DNA of 64,000 bases from Cololabis saira. Taxonomy: Eukaryota > Chordata > Actinopteri > Beloniformes > Belonidae. The first letter of the stretch is position 1. Each line of letters begins with the position of its first letter. The notes beneath the pieces are model-generated. The model saw nothing but the letters and a program-made list of their open reading frames with translations. It did no database searches and had not been told where the DNA came from. Below are positions 1 to 44,100 of this stretch, piece after piece. The stretch covers positions 5,261,625-5,325,624 of the forward strand of contig NC_084599.1 in NCBI RefSeq assembly GCF_033807715.1. The letters are read 5' to 3'. A program made the translations under genes and the position numbers.

Positions 1-269
1 GAACGGGCCGGGTTTGTCAACCTAGTCCTCCGACTCCAGAACCAGCTCAACTAGAACCCCGGTGTTTTGGGAACGTTTAAGGGGGTAAAACACCAGAAAC
101 TCCATCACCTCATATCGTGGAGGCCAGAAGACCTCCGAAGTGCTGAAGGAATGGAAACATTACAAAGTAATACAAGGTTTAAGGGAAGTAAGAACAACTC
201 CTCCCAACTCCTTCTGATCTGGGTCGGGAATCAGGATTCTGTGTTCTGATCATGTATCCACTGACCCAC
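1..269. other. lonp1 intron, nothing recognised
   Basis: No exon-like segment in either strand and no repeat I recognise. Confidence 0.5.
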
Positions 270-31521
<31,252 letters not shown>

Positions 31522-31540
31522 GTTCTGGACGCTTCTCACA

Positions 31541-31618
31541 CACGTGACCCGCCGACCTCCAGCTTCCGTCAACGCTTGCTGACGTCCCTCACACACATCC
31601 ATGCCCTCACACCACGTG
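31541..31618 (-). promoter_or_regulatory. lonp1: Two CACGTG E-boxes upstream of lonp1
   Basis: CACGTG at 31541-31546 and 31613-31618, 20 and 92 bp upstream of the start codon, the first in a GTCACGTGT context. These suit USF/MYC/TFE-type factors. The transcription start is unknown, so the first could be in the 5' UTR. Confidence 0.4.
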
Positions 31619-31989
31619 CTCTGTATTTGTAGTATGGCTCCCCAGCAGGGACAAAAAAAGGCGATTAAATAACGCGTTTTGTAATATAAGAAATCATGAA
31701 TGAAAACGTTCTGACAAAAATATAAACCAGTGTGAAATGTAGATCTTCTCACTTCAAATTTGTGTAAAAGTATCAATATTGAGACTATTTGAAAAAGAAA
31801 ACCCTTAAAATACACACACACACATATCACTTCCTGGTAACAGCCATAAACACTTTTATTAGACAATTTTATTAACTATATGTATGCTTATGTACACTGT
31901 GTTTCTTTTATGATTACTTTAACTAACGATGTTTTTGAATACATGTTAGCCTCCTAGCTGAGCTGTGATGTCATCAAGTACAGCTAGGG

Positions 31990-32581
31990 CAGGGGTGTCA
32001 AACATACGGCCCGCGGGCCGGAACCGGCCCCCAAGGAGGTTCGATCAGGCCCGCGGGATAATTTAAAAGTGAAAAAATGCATAAAAGACATGGAATTCAA
32101 ATTTTTAATAAGATGCAATTCATGTATTATCCGCGAGGGGGCGCACTGTTTTGATCAGAGTAGAAGACAACAGCGGTATCAATGCGCCATCTGCTTTTTT
32201 ATAAATCTCATTTAATCTTAAAGTGCATTACTATATTTTTCAATACCAATTAATTGTAAAAGTTTTGTGCCTTTGCACAATTCAGTGGGATCAGTTGCAA
32301 TGCATATATGTGAATGATAAAAGTAAATTGCACATTTGTCTAAGGAAATATGAGGTGTTCCATGAAATGTTTTGTAAAAGGAATGTTCATTGAATTTCAA
32401 CATTTTCCTAATGTTCTTGCGCTTTTTTTACACCAAAACAAAGGAAAGACATGATATTTTGAGTGCGACTTCCATACATGCTATAATATAGCATGTATGG
32501 TATAATTTTAATGGTCCGGCCCACTTGACATCTACCGAGGCCGGATGTGGCCCCCGATGTGAAATGAGTTTGACACCCCTG
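31990..32581. mobile_element. hAT-type MITE
   Basis: Ends CAGGGGTGTCAAAC and the inverse GTTTGACACCCCTG. Interior has GGCCCGCGGG and GGCCGGATGTGGCCC subterminal motifs. Target duplication is poor (last five of eight bases match). Confidence 0.8.
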
Positions 32582-32862
32582 GTGTAGGGCTATCAGTTTA
32601 GCGCGTTAATTAGATTAATTAATTACACTGCTAATTAACGCGTTATGAAAATTAACGCAATTAATTATGAGTGGCAAAATGCGCGAGTATTTTAAATGTG
32701 TCCCATTGAGGGAGCCGTAGTTCACTTGGCAGTGGCAGGTCACTTCCCTCCTGCTGCTAGTCAAACTAACAAAGACCTGACAGACCTGGACGACTCAGGG
32801 GAGACTCAGCACATCTTTGCTGGGCCTTTGAACAGAAAGAACCCTGTGATTTGTACATTTTG

Positions 32863-33141
32863 TCCATCCATCCATTATCTATACCCGCTTTATCCTTTGC
32901 AGGGTCACGGGGTCTGCTGGAGTTTATCCCAGCTATTTTCAGGCGAGAGGCAGGGGTTACACCCTGGACAGGTCACCAGTCCATCACAGGGCCACATATA
33001 CAGACAAACAACCAGACACACTCACACATACGGGCAATTTAGAATCATCAATTTACCTAGCATGCATGTTTTTGGACTGTGGGAGGAAGCCGAAGTACCT
33101 GGAGAAAACCTACGCAAGCACGGGGAGAACATGCAAACTCC
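32863..33141 (-). mobile_element. SINE fragment (tRNA-headed family, 3' part)
   Basis: Reads, inverted, GAACATGTTCTCCCCGTGCT-like sequence through TTTTTGGACTGTGGGAGGAA (plus strand) to a CCATCCATCC end. Same family as 47232-47603 but lacking the promoter boxes. Sits within an unrelated AT-rich repeat with TTAATTAATT (32605-32670 and after 33142). Confidence 0.7.
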
Positions 33142-34109
33142 TTAATTATAAATCCTGTAATTAATTAGATACATTTTTTTAGTACAGTGCTGTTCCGGTA
33201 CCAGAGACTGAACCACACCTTCCAAGTACATTCTCTGAAGTCATACTTTATGTATGTTGAAGTAATTAGCATATAGGTCTAAACTTGGTTCTGAGAAATG
33301 GTCTTAGAAACGTATAAACCAAGAAGAAGACCAGAACACTGATCTCTGGAGCAACATTACATCCATTGTCCTAATAAACCTTCTGAAACATTCTTAAACA
33401 ACAATTATTATTTTTTTAGCAGAAAACAAAACACAAAACAAATAGGATAGAATCCATGTTGTAAAGCTAATGTAATAATTACCAACTCCGTCTGAAACAC
33501 TGGAAATATCAAAGCCAGTCACTGCTTTTTATTTATTTTATTTATTTTTTGACAATATGTGTGAAACGGTTTAACTCTTAACAGTTTAAATATTTCGGTG
33601 CCAACATCTAAAATGAGAACAGATGAACAGATGTGAGCACGAACATTAGGTAACATTTGTAGTCATCACAGGTTATATGAGCTGAAACTGTGCTAAGATG
33701 TGCAGCTTCCTCCAGGGCTGCTCCTTCCACCCATTTGGGAATGTTTGGATGAATGGGGTTCGGGTGGCAGCACTTCCTGTCGACATGGCGCTCTGTAGTG
33801 ATGAAACTTCAAAGGAACTGTTAAGGACGACTGTAGGTTACGTCACAAAGAGTCTGTCCAGTTCCTTTAATGTAGTCTGTGACCCAATCAGAACCTATCC
33901 CATCCTGACAAACCTCCAGGACGTGTATGTCAAATAGAAGACACAACATCAAAAAGACAAAACTTAACCAAGTATTGTAAAACCCAAATAATCAGTTTGT
34001 ACCCGTCTGCTGAGGTTGGAGCCAGTTCTGATTATTTTTAAATACTTTACACACAAAAAATCCTCTTAAAATTGCTGAGTTAACATAGAACTAATTAAAA
34101 ATGTATTTC
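33142..34109. other. Spacer between radial spoke gene and lonp1
   Basis: AT-rich 3' flank of the radial spoke gene. Inverse AATAAA motifs occur at about 33528-33545, a possible poly(A) region. An 79-codon frame at 33698-33937 has no recognisable protein. Confidence 0.4.
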
Positions 34110-34389
34110 TTAGTCCTCCTCGTCCTCATCATCTTCCTCCTCGTCCTCCTCCTCCTCCTCCTCCTCCTCCTCCTCCTCCTCTTCTTCCTCCCCCTCCCCC
34201 TCCTCTTCCTCCTCATCTTGGCCACCAGGCTTCCCCATCAACTCTTGTTCCTCTTCCACTGATGGCTCCAAGGCCTCTTGGATTTCAGGTCCACTGGGGT
34301 ATTCCTCCTGTGGTGGTGGGGGTACTGCTGGGCTGTAGCGCCCCCCCGTGATCTTTTGACCCCATCCAATGTAAATGTTGTCAAACTTC
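34110..34389 (-). CDS. rsph4a: rsph4a exon 7 (stop codon)
   Basis: G plus 92 codons and [43 protein letters not shown], then about 38 nearly all Glu/Asp residues encoded by a CTC/TCC-repeat tract (34115-34215). Confidence 0.95.
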
Positions 34390-34878
34390 CTGAAGAAAAA
34401 GTTAGCCACAAATGTGCATTACAGACACAGAGAAGTGAGAAGCCACTCTGATGGAGCTTTTCCTCTAGAACCTACTCAGCCCGACTCCACTCGACTGGAC
34501 TCGGTTTGGTTCTTTCCCACTAGGGGTCTTACGTGCCGAGTAGATACTTTTTCTGTAACTATTCTGCAGAGGTTCTAAGCTGCAGAGTCGGCTGTATCTG
34601 ACATCAGCACACTAGAGGCCACCGATTGGTCGGGGGGTTGGAGTCAGACGTCTGAGTCAGGATGTGACATCAGTGAAAGAGTGACTCACGGCTTCTTGTT
34701 TAAATTTATATATATAGGTGTGAGGATGTGTTATTATAGATATTCATATAACATTTGTGTGTGTGTATGTATGTGTATATGTATATATATACATGCTGTA
34801 GGAGGCGCGTCAGGCACGTTTGCTCAGCAGGATTAACACCATACCTGTACAATCATGTGTGTGTATGTGTTATATATG

Positions 34879-34934
<56 letters not shown>

Positions 34935-34962
34935 TATATAATTTCTATGCAAAAAACAAACG

Positions 34963-35006
<44 letters not shown>

Positions 35007-35009
35007 AGT

Positions 35010-35053
<44 letters not shown>

Positions 35054-35057
35054 ACTG

Positions 35058-35120
<63 letters not shown>

Positions 35121-38100
35121 CGTTTGTTTTTTGTATAGAAATTAAATTAATTTTGATCATAATGAAATAGAGATTGGGGGTAGGATTTAATAAGATTTTA
35201 CTCCTTTCCACTCCTTTTCGTGCATGTTAATTATGATGGAAGCATGTTTTTATTTATATTTTTGTTTTTTTGTTTTCTTATTTACATTTATTTATTATTC
35301 TTTTTTTTTGTATTCACTAATGTTTCATGTTCGAAATAAAAATTTCAATTTCAAAATTTCAATTTCAATTTCAAATTATATCAAATAAATGCCACAGAAC
35401 AAGCAGCAGATATATCAACTCATCCGCCTTTACTTCTTGTGTCGCACGATGGAGTACGTCACAGCAGCTTCACTCCAACCTCCTACTTCTGATCTGGGTA
35501 TTGAAAAGAAAGGAGGGCGAGGAGAGTGGAGTCCAGACGAGGGGTGGTACTGTAAGTGGAGTCGGGCTGAGTAGGTACTAGTGTAAAAGCGCCATAATGT
35601 TTGCAGTTACCCTCCAGAAGCGTACGCACACGCCCCCGGCCAAATGTTGGAGCGCAGCATGGCCAGTGCATGGTGGGGGGTGAGGGTGGAGGACAGCCTG
35701 CTGCTCCAGGGAGGGGTGTTGAATGTTTCTGAAATGCACAGGCATTAAAGGGCTTAAGGAACATTTGGCCTCTCGGCGTAAACATCACGACTCCAACTCA
35801 GATGAGTGGAGGTCAGTGGACGGATGGAGGAAAAGAGTTGCAATCTCAACTATTTTCAAGCACTTAATCCAGCGTTCAAGCATTTTGTTACCTGAAAAAC
35901 ATCAAGTGAAAAACAGCACAAAATACGTTTTCAGCCCTGAGGGTTTCCTTCCAGGGCTCAAGGTTTTTCTAGCCAAGCAAAGCTGTGATGTGATTTTCAG
36001 AGTCATCCCCCCAGATGGATGACAAAACACGACTCATACTCAGAGGAGACACAGCTGAACTTTACTTCCTCTTGCCTCCAGAAAAAGGAAAAAGGCCTCT
36101 GTTGAGGTTCTGGGTGTGGGGGTGTTCCTAATAATCGAGACATCCATCAAGAGCTGAGACCCCCCCTAAAACCGGATCTCCACTTATGAAAACCCAGCGG
36201 ATGCTGTTCAGTTGTCTGGATGTCCCCGTTCTTTCTCGTACACTGCTGCCTTCACGGTGTATGCAAAGATAAGGGCAGCAGTACCTCAGCTCTCAATGTT
36301 GGTCCTCTCCCCTTTCTTTACTTTGCTTCTTTTCTTTTTACCACCTTCTTTTCTTTATTTATTTGTGGTGACAAACAGTAAAACAGGTGGTAAACCACCA
36401 CCACCACTACCAGGTCCATTACTGGAATGGAGACACGTTGGCTAAAAGAGAAAGAAGGAGGTTGGCGTTGTTCCACCTCCAGGCTCCTGCATTTTATTCC
36501 AGACTCGTGCTAATAGAAACCCATTAGTAGTTTCCCTGCTCGTCACTTTATTATGTACCGCGGGCAGGGAGGTCGACCTGCATATTACTGCAAAATAAAA
36601 TAAAATCAAATATTTTGTCTCCTGCATGGCCCTAATATTCTTCTGTAAAATACTCCTTATTGCAGCTAAAAATAACATTTTCAAGCACCCTCACGAGCCC
36701 AGATAGTGCTTCCACACACGTTCTTTTACCTGTTTAACTGATGAAGATTAACATGACAGAGATGCAGAGGTGTCAAGTAACGAAGTACAAATACTTCGTT
36801 AGCTTACTTAAGTAGAAATTTTGGTTATCTATACTTCACTGGAGTAATTATTTTTCAGACGACTTTTTACTTTTACTCCTTACATTTTCACGCAATTATC
36901 TGTACTTTTTACTCCTTACATTTTAAAAACAGCCTCGTTACTCTATTTCATTTCGGCCTTTAAATAAAAACTATCCAGTTAAATTGCTCCATCCGGATAG
37001 AGTGAATTTGGTTGTGGTTGTTTCAGATGTTCTTGTCCAGTTTTGTTCTTACATCCGTTCCCTCAGATTCCTGCAACTAAACTTGGATGTACATTCCAAT
37101 AAAGGTTAGGATAAATGATAACATGAACATGAAGTTTGACTTTTTGCACCATTACAATACTTATAGGCAACTAGTCATCATATCTCCTGCTCTCTGAAAC
37201 ACATGTTAATGCTCAATAGTACACATATATGGTTCTTTAATATATTTGCATTATACTAAGATACATTCATTTTCAATGGCTTTTGTCCTTAATGGCTTTT
37301 TTCCCCCTTACATTACTTTTACTTTTATACTTTAAGTAGTTTTGAAACCAGTACTTTTATACTTTTACTCGAGTAAAAAACTTGAGTTGATACTTCAACT
37401 TCTACAGGAGTATTTTTAAACTCTAGTATCTATACTTCTACCTGAGTATTGAATGTGAATACTTTTGACACCTCTGCAGAGATGTCTCTATATATCAAAG
37501 CTTAATTTCTATAAACTCGGACTACAATGAAGATCCTTTAGTGTAAATGTGGAGTTTTGGACCTGAGAAGTCTAACCTGCATCTTGGGAGAGAGGAGTGA
37601 GAACAGCTGGTCCCAATTCTGGTTCAGGCTCCTCGGGCTCCTCCTCCTCAGCTGCATCAGCATCAGCTTCCTCATCGGAGTCTTCTTTTAGTTTGGAGGC
37701 CAGATTCACCCAGGAACAGCGCCCCTGAGGCCAGATTTCAAACAATAAATGTCTGCACATGAACATCCTTCCAAGGGGAGAGTTGAACTGGGCTTGACCT
37801 ACCTGCTGCAGGATGTGTTGTGTACTATGAACCCAGTTGAACAAAGATTCAACCATTTCCTGGTCTGGAATGACCTCAAAGTCAGGATTCACCTCGATGG
37901 CGTCCTGGGGCAAGTCTTCGTCTTCTTCGCCATCTCCCTGCATGGCTGTATAGAAGCCGCTGGGGCTGACCTGTGTGCCGGCAGATATCCGGGCGATCTG
38001 CGCTCTCAGATAGTTGGCTTCGTTCCCGGGGAAAGGCGGGTAGCTCACCACCGCGGCGTCCGGCCTGCCGGTGAAGAACTTACGGATCTGCCGAGCAACG

Positions 38101-41100
38101 GTGATCTGCTCGGGGGTAACTGGAGGGAGCGGGATCCAGGGAAGACCCGGTTCTGAGCACACGTAGTACACACATTTGTTGGCACCTACTCCCAAAGCCT
38201 CCGGCGGAACCACGGGAGGGGGTTTATATGTGGACTGAGGCAGTGGATTAGTCTGAAAACAAAAGACCAGGGAACTGATTTTTAGAGGATTCATTTCGTG
38301 GTACTTTGTAGAAATGAAGGCAGAAAATATGGCTCAATAAAAGTCAATATTCAAGTGAATATTGATATATAAGACCTGGGCCCTCATTTATCAACCGTGC
38401 TTACGCACAGATCTGTGCGTAAAGCGTGCGTACGAGCATTCCCACGCAAAGTATGGTATTTATCAACATGTACCTGTGCGCAGAAACACGTGTAAATATA
38501 CGCACAGCTCCAACCATGCGTACACACAAAACCTAGTGGTAGAACAGTGAAACTACAAATAGAACCCATTAAAAGAGTCTCAAACTTTACATGTGAAGTT
38601 TGAGATCGCTGAACTGTGACTGAACGGGGAACATGTGCACATGTTCCCGTTTCCTCCAATTAATAAAAATTCTCCATAAGTAATTCAGACATTTTGAATA
38701 ATTGGTGTGACAAGCTATAAAAGACAGCTTTGGCAGGACGACCTGAAAAGAAAATACAAGTACAAATACAAAATACGATTTTAAGGTTCTTTTACTAGTT
38801 TTTAAGTGTCTTAATGGTCTTGGGCCTTCTTATTTGTCTGCACTACTTTTACCCTATCGACCCTCACGGACCCTGAGGTCCTCCGGTGCTGGCCTTTTAA
38901 CCATACCAAAAGTTAGAACCAGGACACACGGGGAGGCAGCATTCAGTTTTTATGGTCCCCGATTGTGGAACAGCCTCCCGGAGAACCTCAGGAACCTCAG
39001 GAACCTCAGGAGAACCTCAGGAACCTCAGGAGAACCTCAGGGCCGCAGAGACTGTTGATGTTTTTAAAAAGAGGCTCAAGACCCATCTCTTTAATCAGGC
39101 TTTTAACTGACTCATTTAACTCTTTTACATTTCTTATGCTCACCCTTATTTTTATTGGATCTTACTGCTCTGTTTTATATTTAGTTTATCCTTCTTATCG
39201 TATTTTATTTTTGTTTAATCTCAATGTTTTATCTAAATATTTTAGTTGTTATTTATGGTCTATTTTATACATTTTACTGTTTTATTATTTTAGTTTTTAA
39301 TGTCTTACTTTCTAGACATACTTTTAGGATTTTATGTTTGTATGTTTTATGTTTTTTATAAACTCCTTTAGTGTATTTTATCCTGTTTTCTTGTAGCTTT
39401 TATCTCCAGTGTTTCCTCATGGGGAGCCTCCATGCTGGGAGTGACTCTGGCCTGCAGGGGGTCGTCCTGGGGGTCGTTCTGGCCTGGATGGTTGTGGAGC
39501 TCTGCACCACGGCTTCACCGCTGTGGTGTGGACTCCTCTTTCCGTCCGGGCCGGGATGGTCTCTGTGTCCTCCCCCCTTGTAGCTGCGGGCTATGGGACC
39601 TCCTGGCGTGGACGGCTCCCTGTTACCGTTTCCTCACCTGGATCCTCTGTGCCTAGCCATGTCTACACCATGTGTCTGCGTGCGTGTCTGTGTGTGTAAT
39701 TTAGGAATTTAGGTGAATTGTAGTGTGCTTTTGTCTGCGGGGAGGGGGGGGGGGGCATTAATACGTTTTATGTTTATTTGTTTTTTCTTGTTTTTTTTTC
39801 TGTTAAGCACTTTGTGTTTCATTATTTGTAGGAAAAGTGCTATATAAATAAAGTTTGATTTGATTTGATTTGAAGTACCATGGCTTATCTTGCACTGTTG
39901 GAGGATTTAGAGACCGTGCGCTCCGCAAAAACACGCTCCGCAGAGAGCGCGTTTTCAAAGAGCGCGCTGATCTGTTCAGTGATACCCCTTTTACACCAAG
40001 CTGGTTCCAGGGCTGGTGCTAGTGCTGGAGCTAGAGCCGGTTCGCGGTTGGTTCTTAAGTAAGAACCGTTTGCTTCTACACAGCTGGTGCTGGCCTGCAG
40101 CTGGCCAGAGAGACACGTCATCACGTCACCTGGCCCCCTCGTTTTCATCCCTACCCTGATCAGGAAGCTGAGAGCCAAAAGCCGTTTTAATTTCAGCTGT
40201 AGTGCTGTTAATATGGCACTTTATTAAGTTTTAATATTTTTTCAGGTAAAGTAACCTTTAAGATCCCCAACCTGGGCTCAGTTTATCCAAATAACGCCTG
40301 TTAAGAAATTTGACCCGATGTTTTCGGAGATGAATTTCTGGCTGACTGCCGGCTCCGGAGCTGATTTATGGTTCCGCGTTAAATCGACGCAGAGCCTACG
40401 GCGTAGGGTACGGCGTACGGCGCCCGTCGCCGCATAACCTACGCCGTAGGCTCTGCGTCGATCGTCACACCATATGAGGAAGCTGAGAGCCAAAAGCTGT
40501 TTTAATTTCAGCTGTAGCGCTGTTAATATGGCACTTTATTAAGTTTTAATATTTTTTTCAGGTAAAGTAACCTTTAAGATCCCCAACCTGGGCTCAGTTT
40601 ATCCAAATAACGCCTGTTAAGAAATTTGAGCCGGCAGCTCCTCTCCTCTCCTCTCCTCTCCTCAGGAGCTCCTCTCCTCCTCCGTAACATACGCCGTAGG
40701 CTCTGCGTTGGTGTAACGTGGAACCAGAACCGCGGGCTGGGAGGCGTCCCCGCGGGCCAGGATTTTTTATTAAATAAATGGTTGGAGCTGCCGCTGCATC
40801 GGCGGGCTCCGCAGCCTCGCGTCCAAGCAGACGTTACTATTGGTGGATTGTACCGTAGACCACTGCTGCTTCTGTTTTACATCCATTATTAAATAAATGG
40901 ATGTAATAATAAAAGAGTCTGCTAACTTAACCGCCTTCTTCAACGCTACGTTGTTTAAAAACGGCGCGCTTCCGCGTTTATTCTGCTTTGGTTGTTGTTT
41001 GGTTGTTCAGGTTGTTAATCTTCCAAGAAATATATCAAACATGGTCAACATAATTATTTTTACAAGCCAAATATCACATACATAAATGCAAATGGAATAA

Positions 41101-44100
41101 CAGCAAACCCTCCATTGTACAACTGAAAAATGAATGTAAACTGTACTTAGCATCTCTTAAACCAGTGTTTCTCAATCCTGTTCCTCATGGGCCCCTGTCC
41201 TGCATGTTTTAGATGTTTCCCTGCTTCAGCACACCGTGATAAAAGTACCTGTGTCATCAACAGAGTTGTGCAGACCTTGGTGACAAGCTAATGAGGACCT
41301 TTAATTAGAATCAGGTGTGTTGGTGCAGGGAAACATCTAAAACATGCTGGACAGGGGCCCACGAGGACCAGGGTTGAGAAACACTGTGAAAAAAACGATA
41401 TTGCCAAAAGCTTATATGAAACGATGTCTTTGTTTCTTCATTTTTATTAATACACTTCCCATAGCTTGTCAGTAAATGTATATATATTTTTTTTTTTGCT
41501 CTCAACCCCCCCAAATGTTGAATATTTGTAGATAATTGATTATTTTGTTTCATTTGCCTTTTGTTGTAAACTCTACAGAATTTTGTTCAATAAAGTTTGT
41601 AAACCTCCAAGCGGGAGCTGTTGTTGCTCCATATATGGTGAATTGGAGGCGTTTCTGAATGCAAATGACGGTAACCATGCACGAGCACGGCAGTTAAGAA
41701 CAGGTGGGATTTATCATCACTGATGTGCGTACGACCAGCGTCCGCACGTTTGATAAATCCGGATTTTTTTGTACTTACACACATTCTAAATTTCACTCCT
41801 ACGACAGAATTTAGGACCTTTTCTACGCACTGTTGATAAATGAGGGCCCTGGAAACAGGCATTGTGGCATAGAATTGTGAAATTGGTTTAATTCACCGTA
41901 CGAATTGTTACAGATTACTTTTGTAATCCTGTATTTGACCCGGTCTTTGTACGTTTTGACCTTATAGAAACATATTCTTGCCATTGTAAGAATGAGATGT
42001 ACCTGCTGTACTCTACTGCCCTTACTTTTTAACAACGTGTGGTTTTATTATTTTACCTCTTTTCTTATCATTTTATTTCATTTTATTTGTTATTTACTGT
42101 TTAATTGTGTCTTGCCGCTTTTAATGTTGATATAAAGCACTTTGAATTACCTTGTGTTGAATTGTGCTCTACAGATAAACTTGCCTTGCCTAAGTGGGGC
42201 CTAAAGGGCCATGACCATGTTTTTGTTTGTGTGACTGAAATAAAAGTCATGTGACCTTAAAGGGGCTTAACATTTGGCAAATACAACCTCATATGAACAA
42301 CAAAATATCACTTTTTTACTGCACCATCATTTATTTGACCGAAGTTCTGGTTCTATCAAAAGTTGCTTCATGTCATTGAGGTTGTGGATGTTGACGTCTC
42401 CACAGCTCTCCCAAGGTCCACCACTGCGTCTCCATCAGGTTCAGGTCTGGACTTTGACCAGATCGTTCCAAAACCGTGATGTTTTATTTTTTCTATCACT
42501 GACTTGCTGCCGTGTTTGGGATCATTTCCTGTCACATGACCCGGTTTTAGTCAGACAGATGTTCTCACATGTGTCTCTAGAAGACTGGTGTACAGAGGAG
42601 ATAATGGTCCTCTCAATGACAGGCAGGTGTCCAGGTCCCAGACCATCATCCCTCCACCACCGGGCTTAACCATGGGTGTGAGGTGATTCTGCTGAAGTGC
42701 TGCTTTTGCTGTGTCCAGAACCAAACAGGATCCTGGACATTAGGATCAAACAACTCCACGTTGGTCTCATCTGTCCATAGGACATTGTTCCAGACGTACT
42801 GCATGTCTCTAAGCATTTGCCAGGTCTGAATGTTTTCATATTTGCTGGGACGTCCACTCCTGAGAAGACTGTCTTGAGTGTTTCAACATGACAGAACTCC
42901 AAATTGTCTGGTTATCGTTTTACAATCCTGTCCCAATGGATATCAGCATCAGTAGAGGGTCTGCATTGACGTCACTTCCCCACTGGACCAGCCCCCTTAC
43001 TCACACTGAGTGGCAAAACATCCAACTGGCAAAAACAGCTGCAACTAGTGGAGAAGACGGGATAACAGCAGATTATGGGCTTAAATTAAGTCAGTTGGAC
43101 TTGACAGTGACCCGTACAGTTACCCCAAGAACCAGTGGTCCATGGACATTAATATTTGGTAAAGTTACCAAGAACCAGTGGTCCATGGACATTAATATTT
43201 GGTACAGTTACCAAGAACCAGTGGTCCATGGACATTAATATTTGGTACAGTTACCTCAAGAACCAGTGGTCCATGGACATTAATATTTGGTACAGTTACC
43301 AAGAACCAGTGGTCCATGGACATTAATATTTGGTACAGTTACCCCAAGAACCAGTGGTCCATGGACATTAATATTTGGTACAGTTACCAAGAACCAGTGG
43401 TCCATGGACATTAATATTTGGTACAGTTACCAAGAACCAGTGGTCCATGGACATTAATATTTGGTACAGTTACCCCAAGAACCAGTGGTCTATGGACATT
43501 AATATTTGGTACAGTTACCAAGAACCAGTGGTCCATGGACATTAATATCTGGTACAGTTACCAAGAACCAGTGGTCCATGGACATTAATATTTGGCCACA
43601 AATCCAGTTTCCTGATATTTATATGTACTTAATTTCTACGCCGGGGAAATACACAAAGCAAAGCTTGAAGGCTTACAAAAGTCTTGACGCTTGGTCCGAC
43701 ATCAAGGCAGGATTTGTTGTAGAAATTAAAGTGATGAGGACACCGAACTTTATGATTTGACCGTTTAACGTTAGCTACCAGAAAATCCAACATTACCTGA
43801 TACAAAATGGGAACCACAAATCCATGTTTTGGTGCCTGGAATCCAGTTGTTTCTGTGAATTGCAGCGATCCATTTGTCTCTTTTAGCTTATTTTTCGGCA
43901 GTCTGTAAAACGACAACTCCGATTTCTTGCTAAATCTATGAGTACAGTCGATCGCACAACAGCTCTTTCCCATTTTAGATGTTTTCCAGTTGCTCAAACT
44001 GAAAGTTTACGCTGCCACTCAGTCTTTCGGCCACTCAGTCTTTCGGCCACTCAGTCTTTCGGCCACTCAGTCTTTCTACCACTCAGTCTTTCGGCCACTC

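Larger units (their letters stand above)
38379..41848. mobile_element. PIF/Harbinger-like ended element, heavily nested
   Basis: Ends GGCCCTCATTTATCAAC and its exact inverse GTTGATAAATGAGGGCC, with CTG on both sides (38376-38378, 41849-41851), fitting a 3-bp CWG target. Subterminal TGCGTACG/CGTACGCA motifs at both ends. No transposase or Myb gene seen. Nested inside: LINE C-terminus (38745-39870), direct repeats at 40162/40478, hairpin MITEs and a hAT MITE (41163-41386). Confidence 0.7.

Noticed and set aside
33698..33937. 79-codon plus frame between the two minus-strand genes
   Set aside because: No similarity recognised, and no promoter or splice context.
34755..35211. Tyrosine/isoleucine-rich frames, also at 55952-56452
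   Set aside because: TA and ATT microsatellites.
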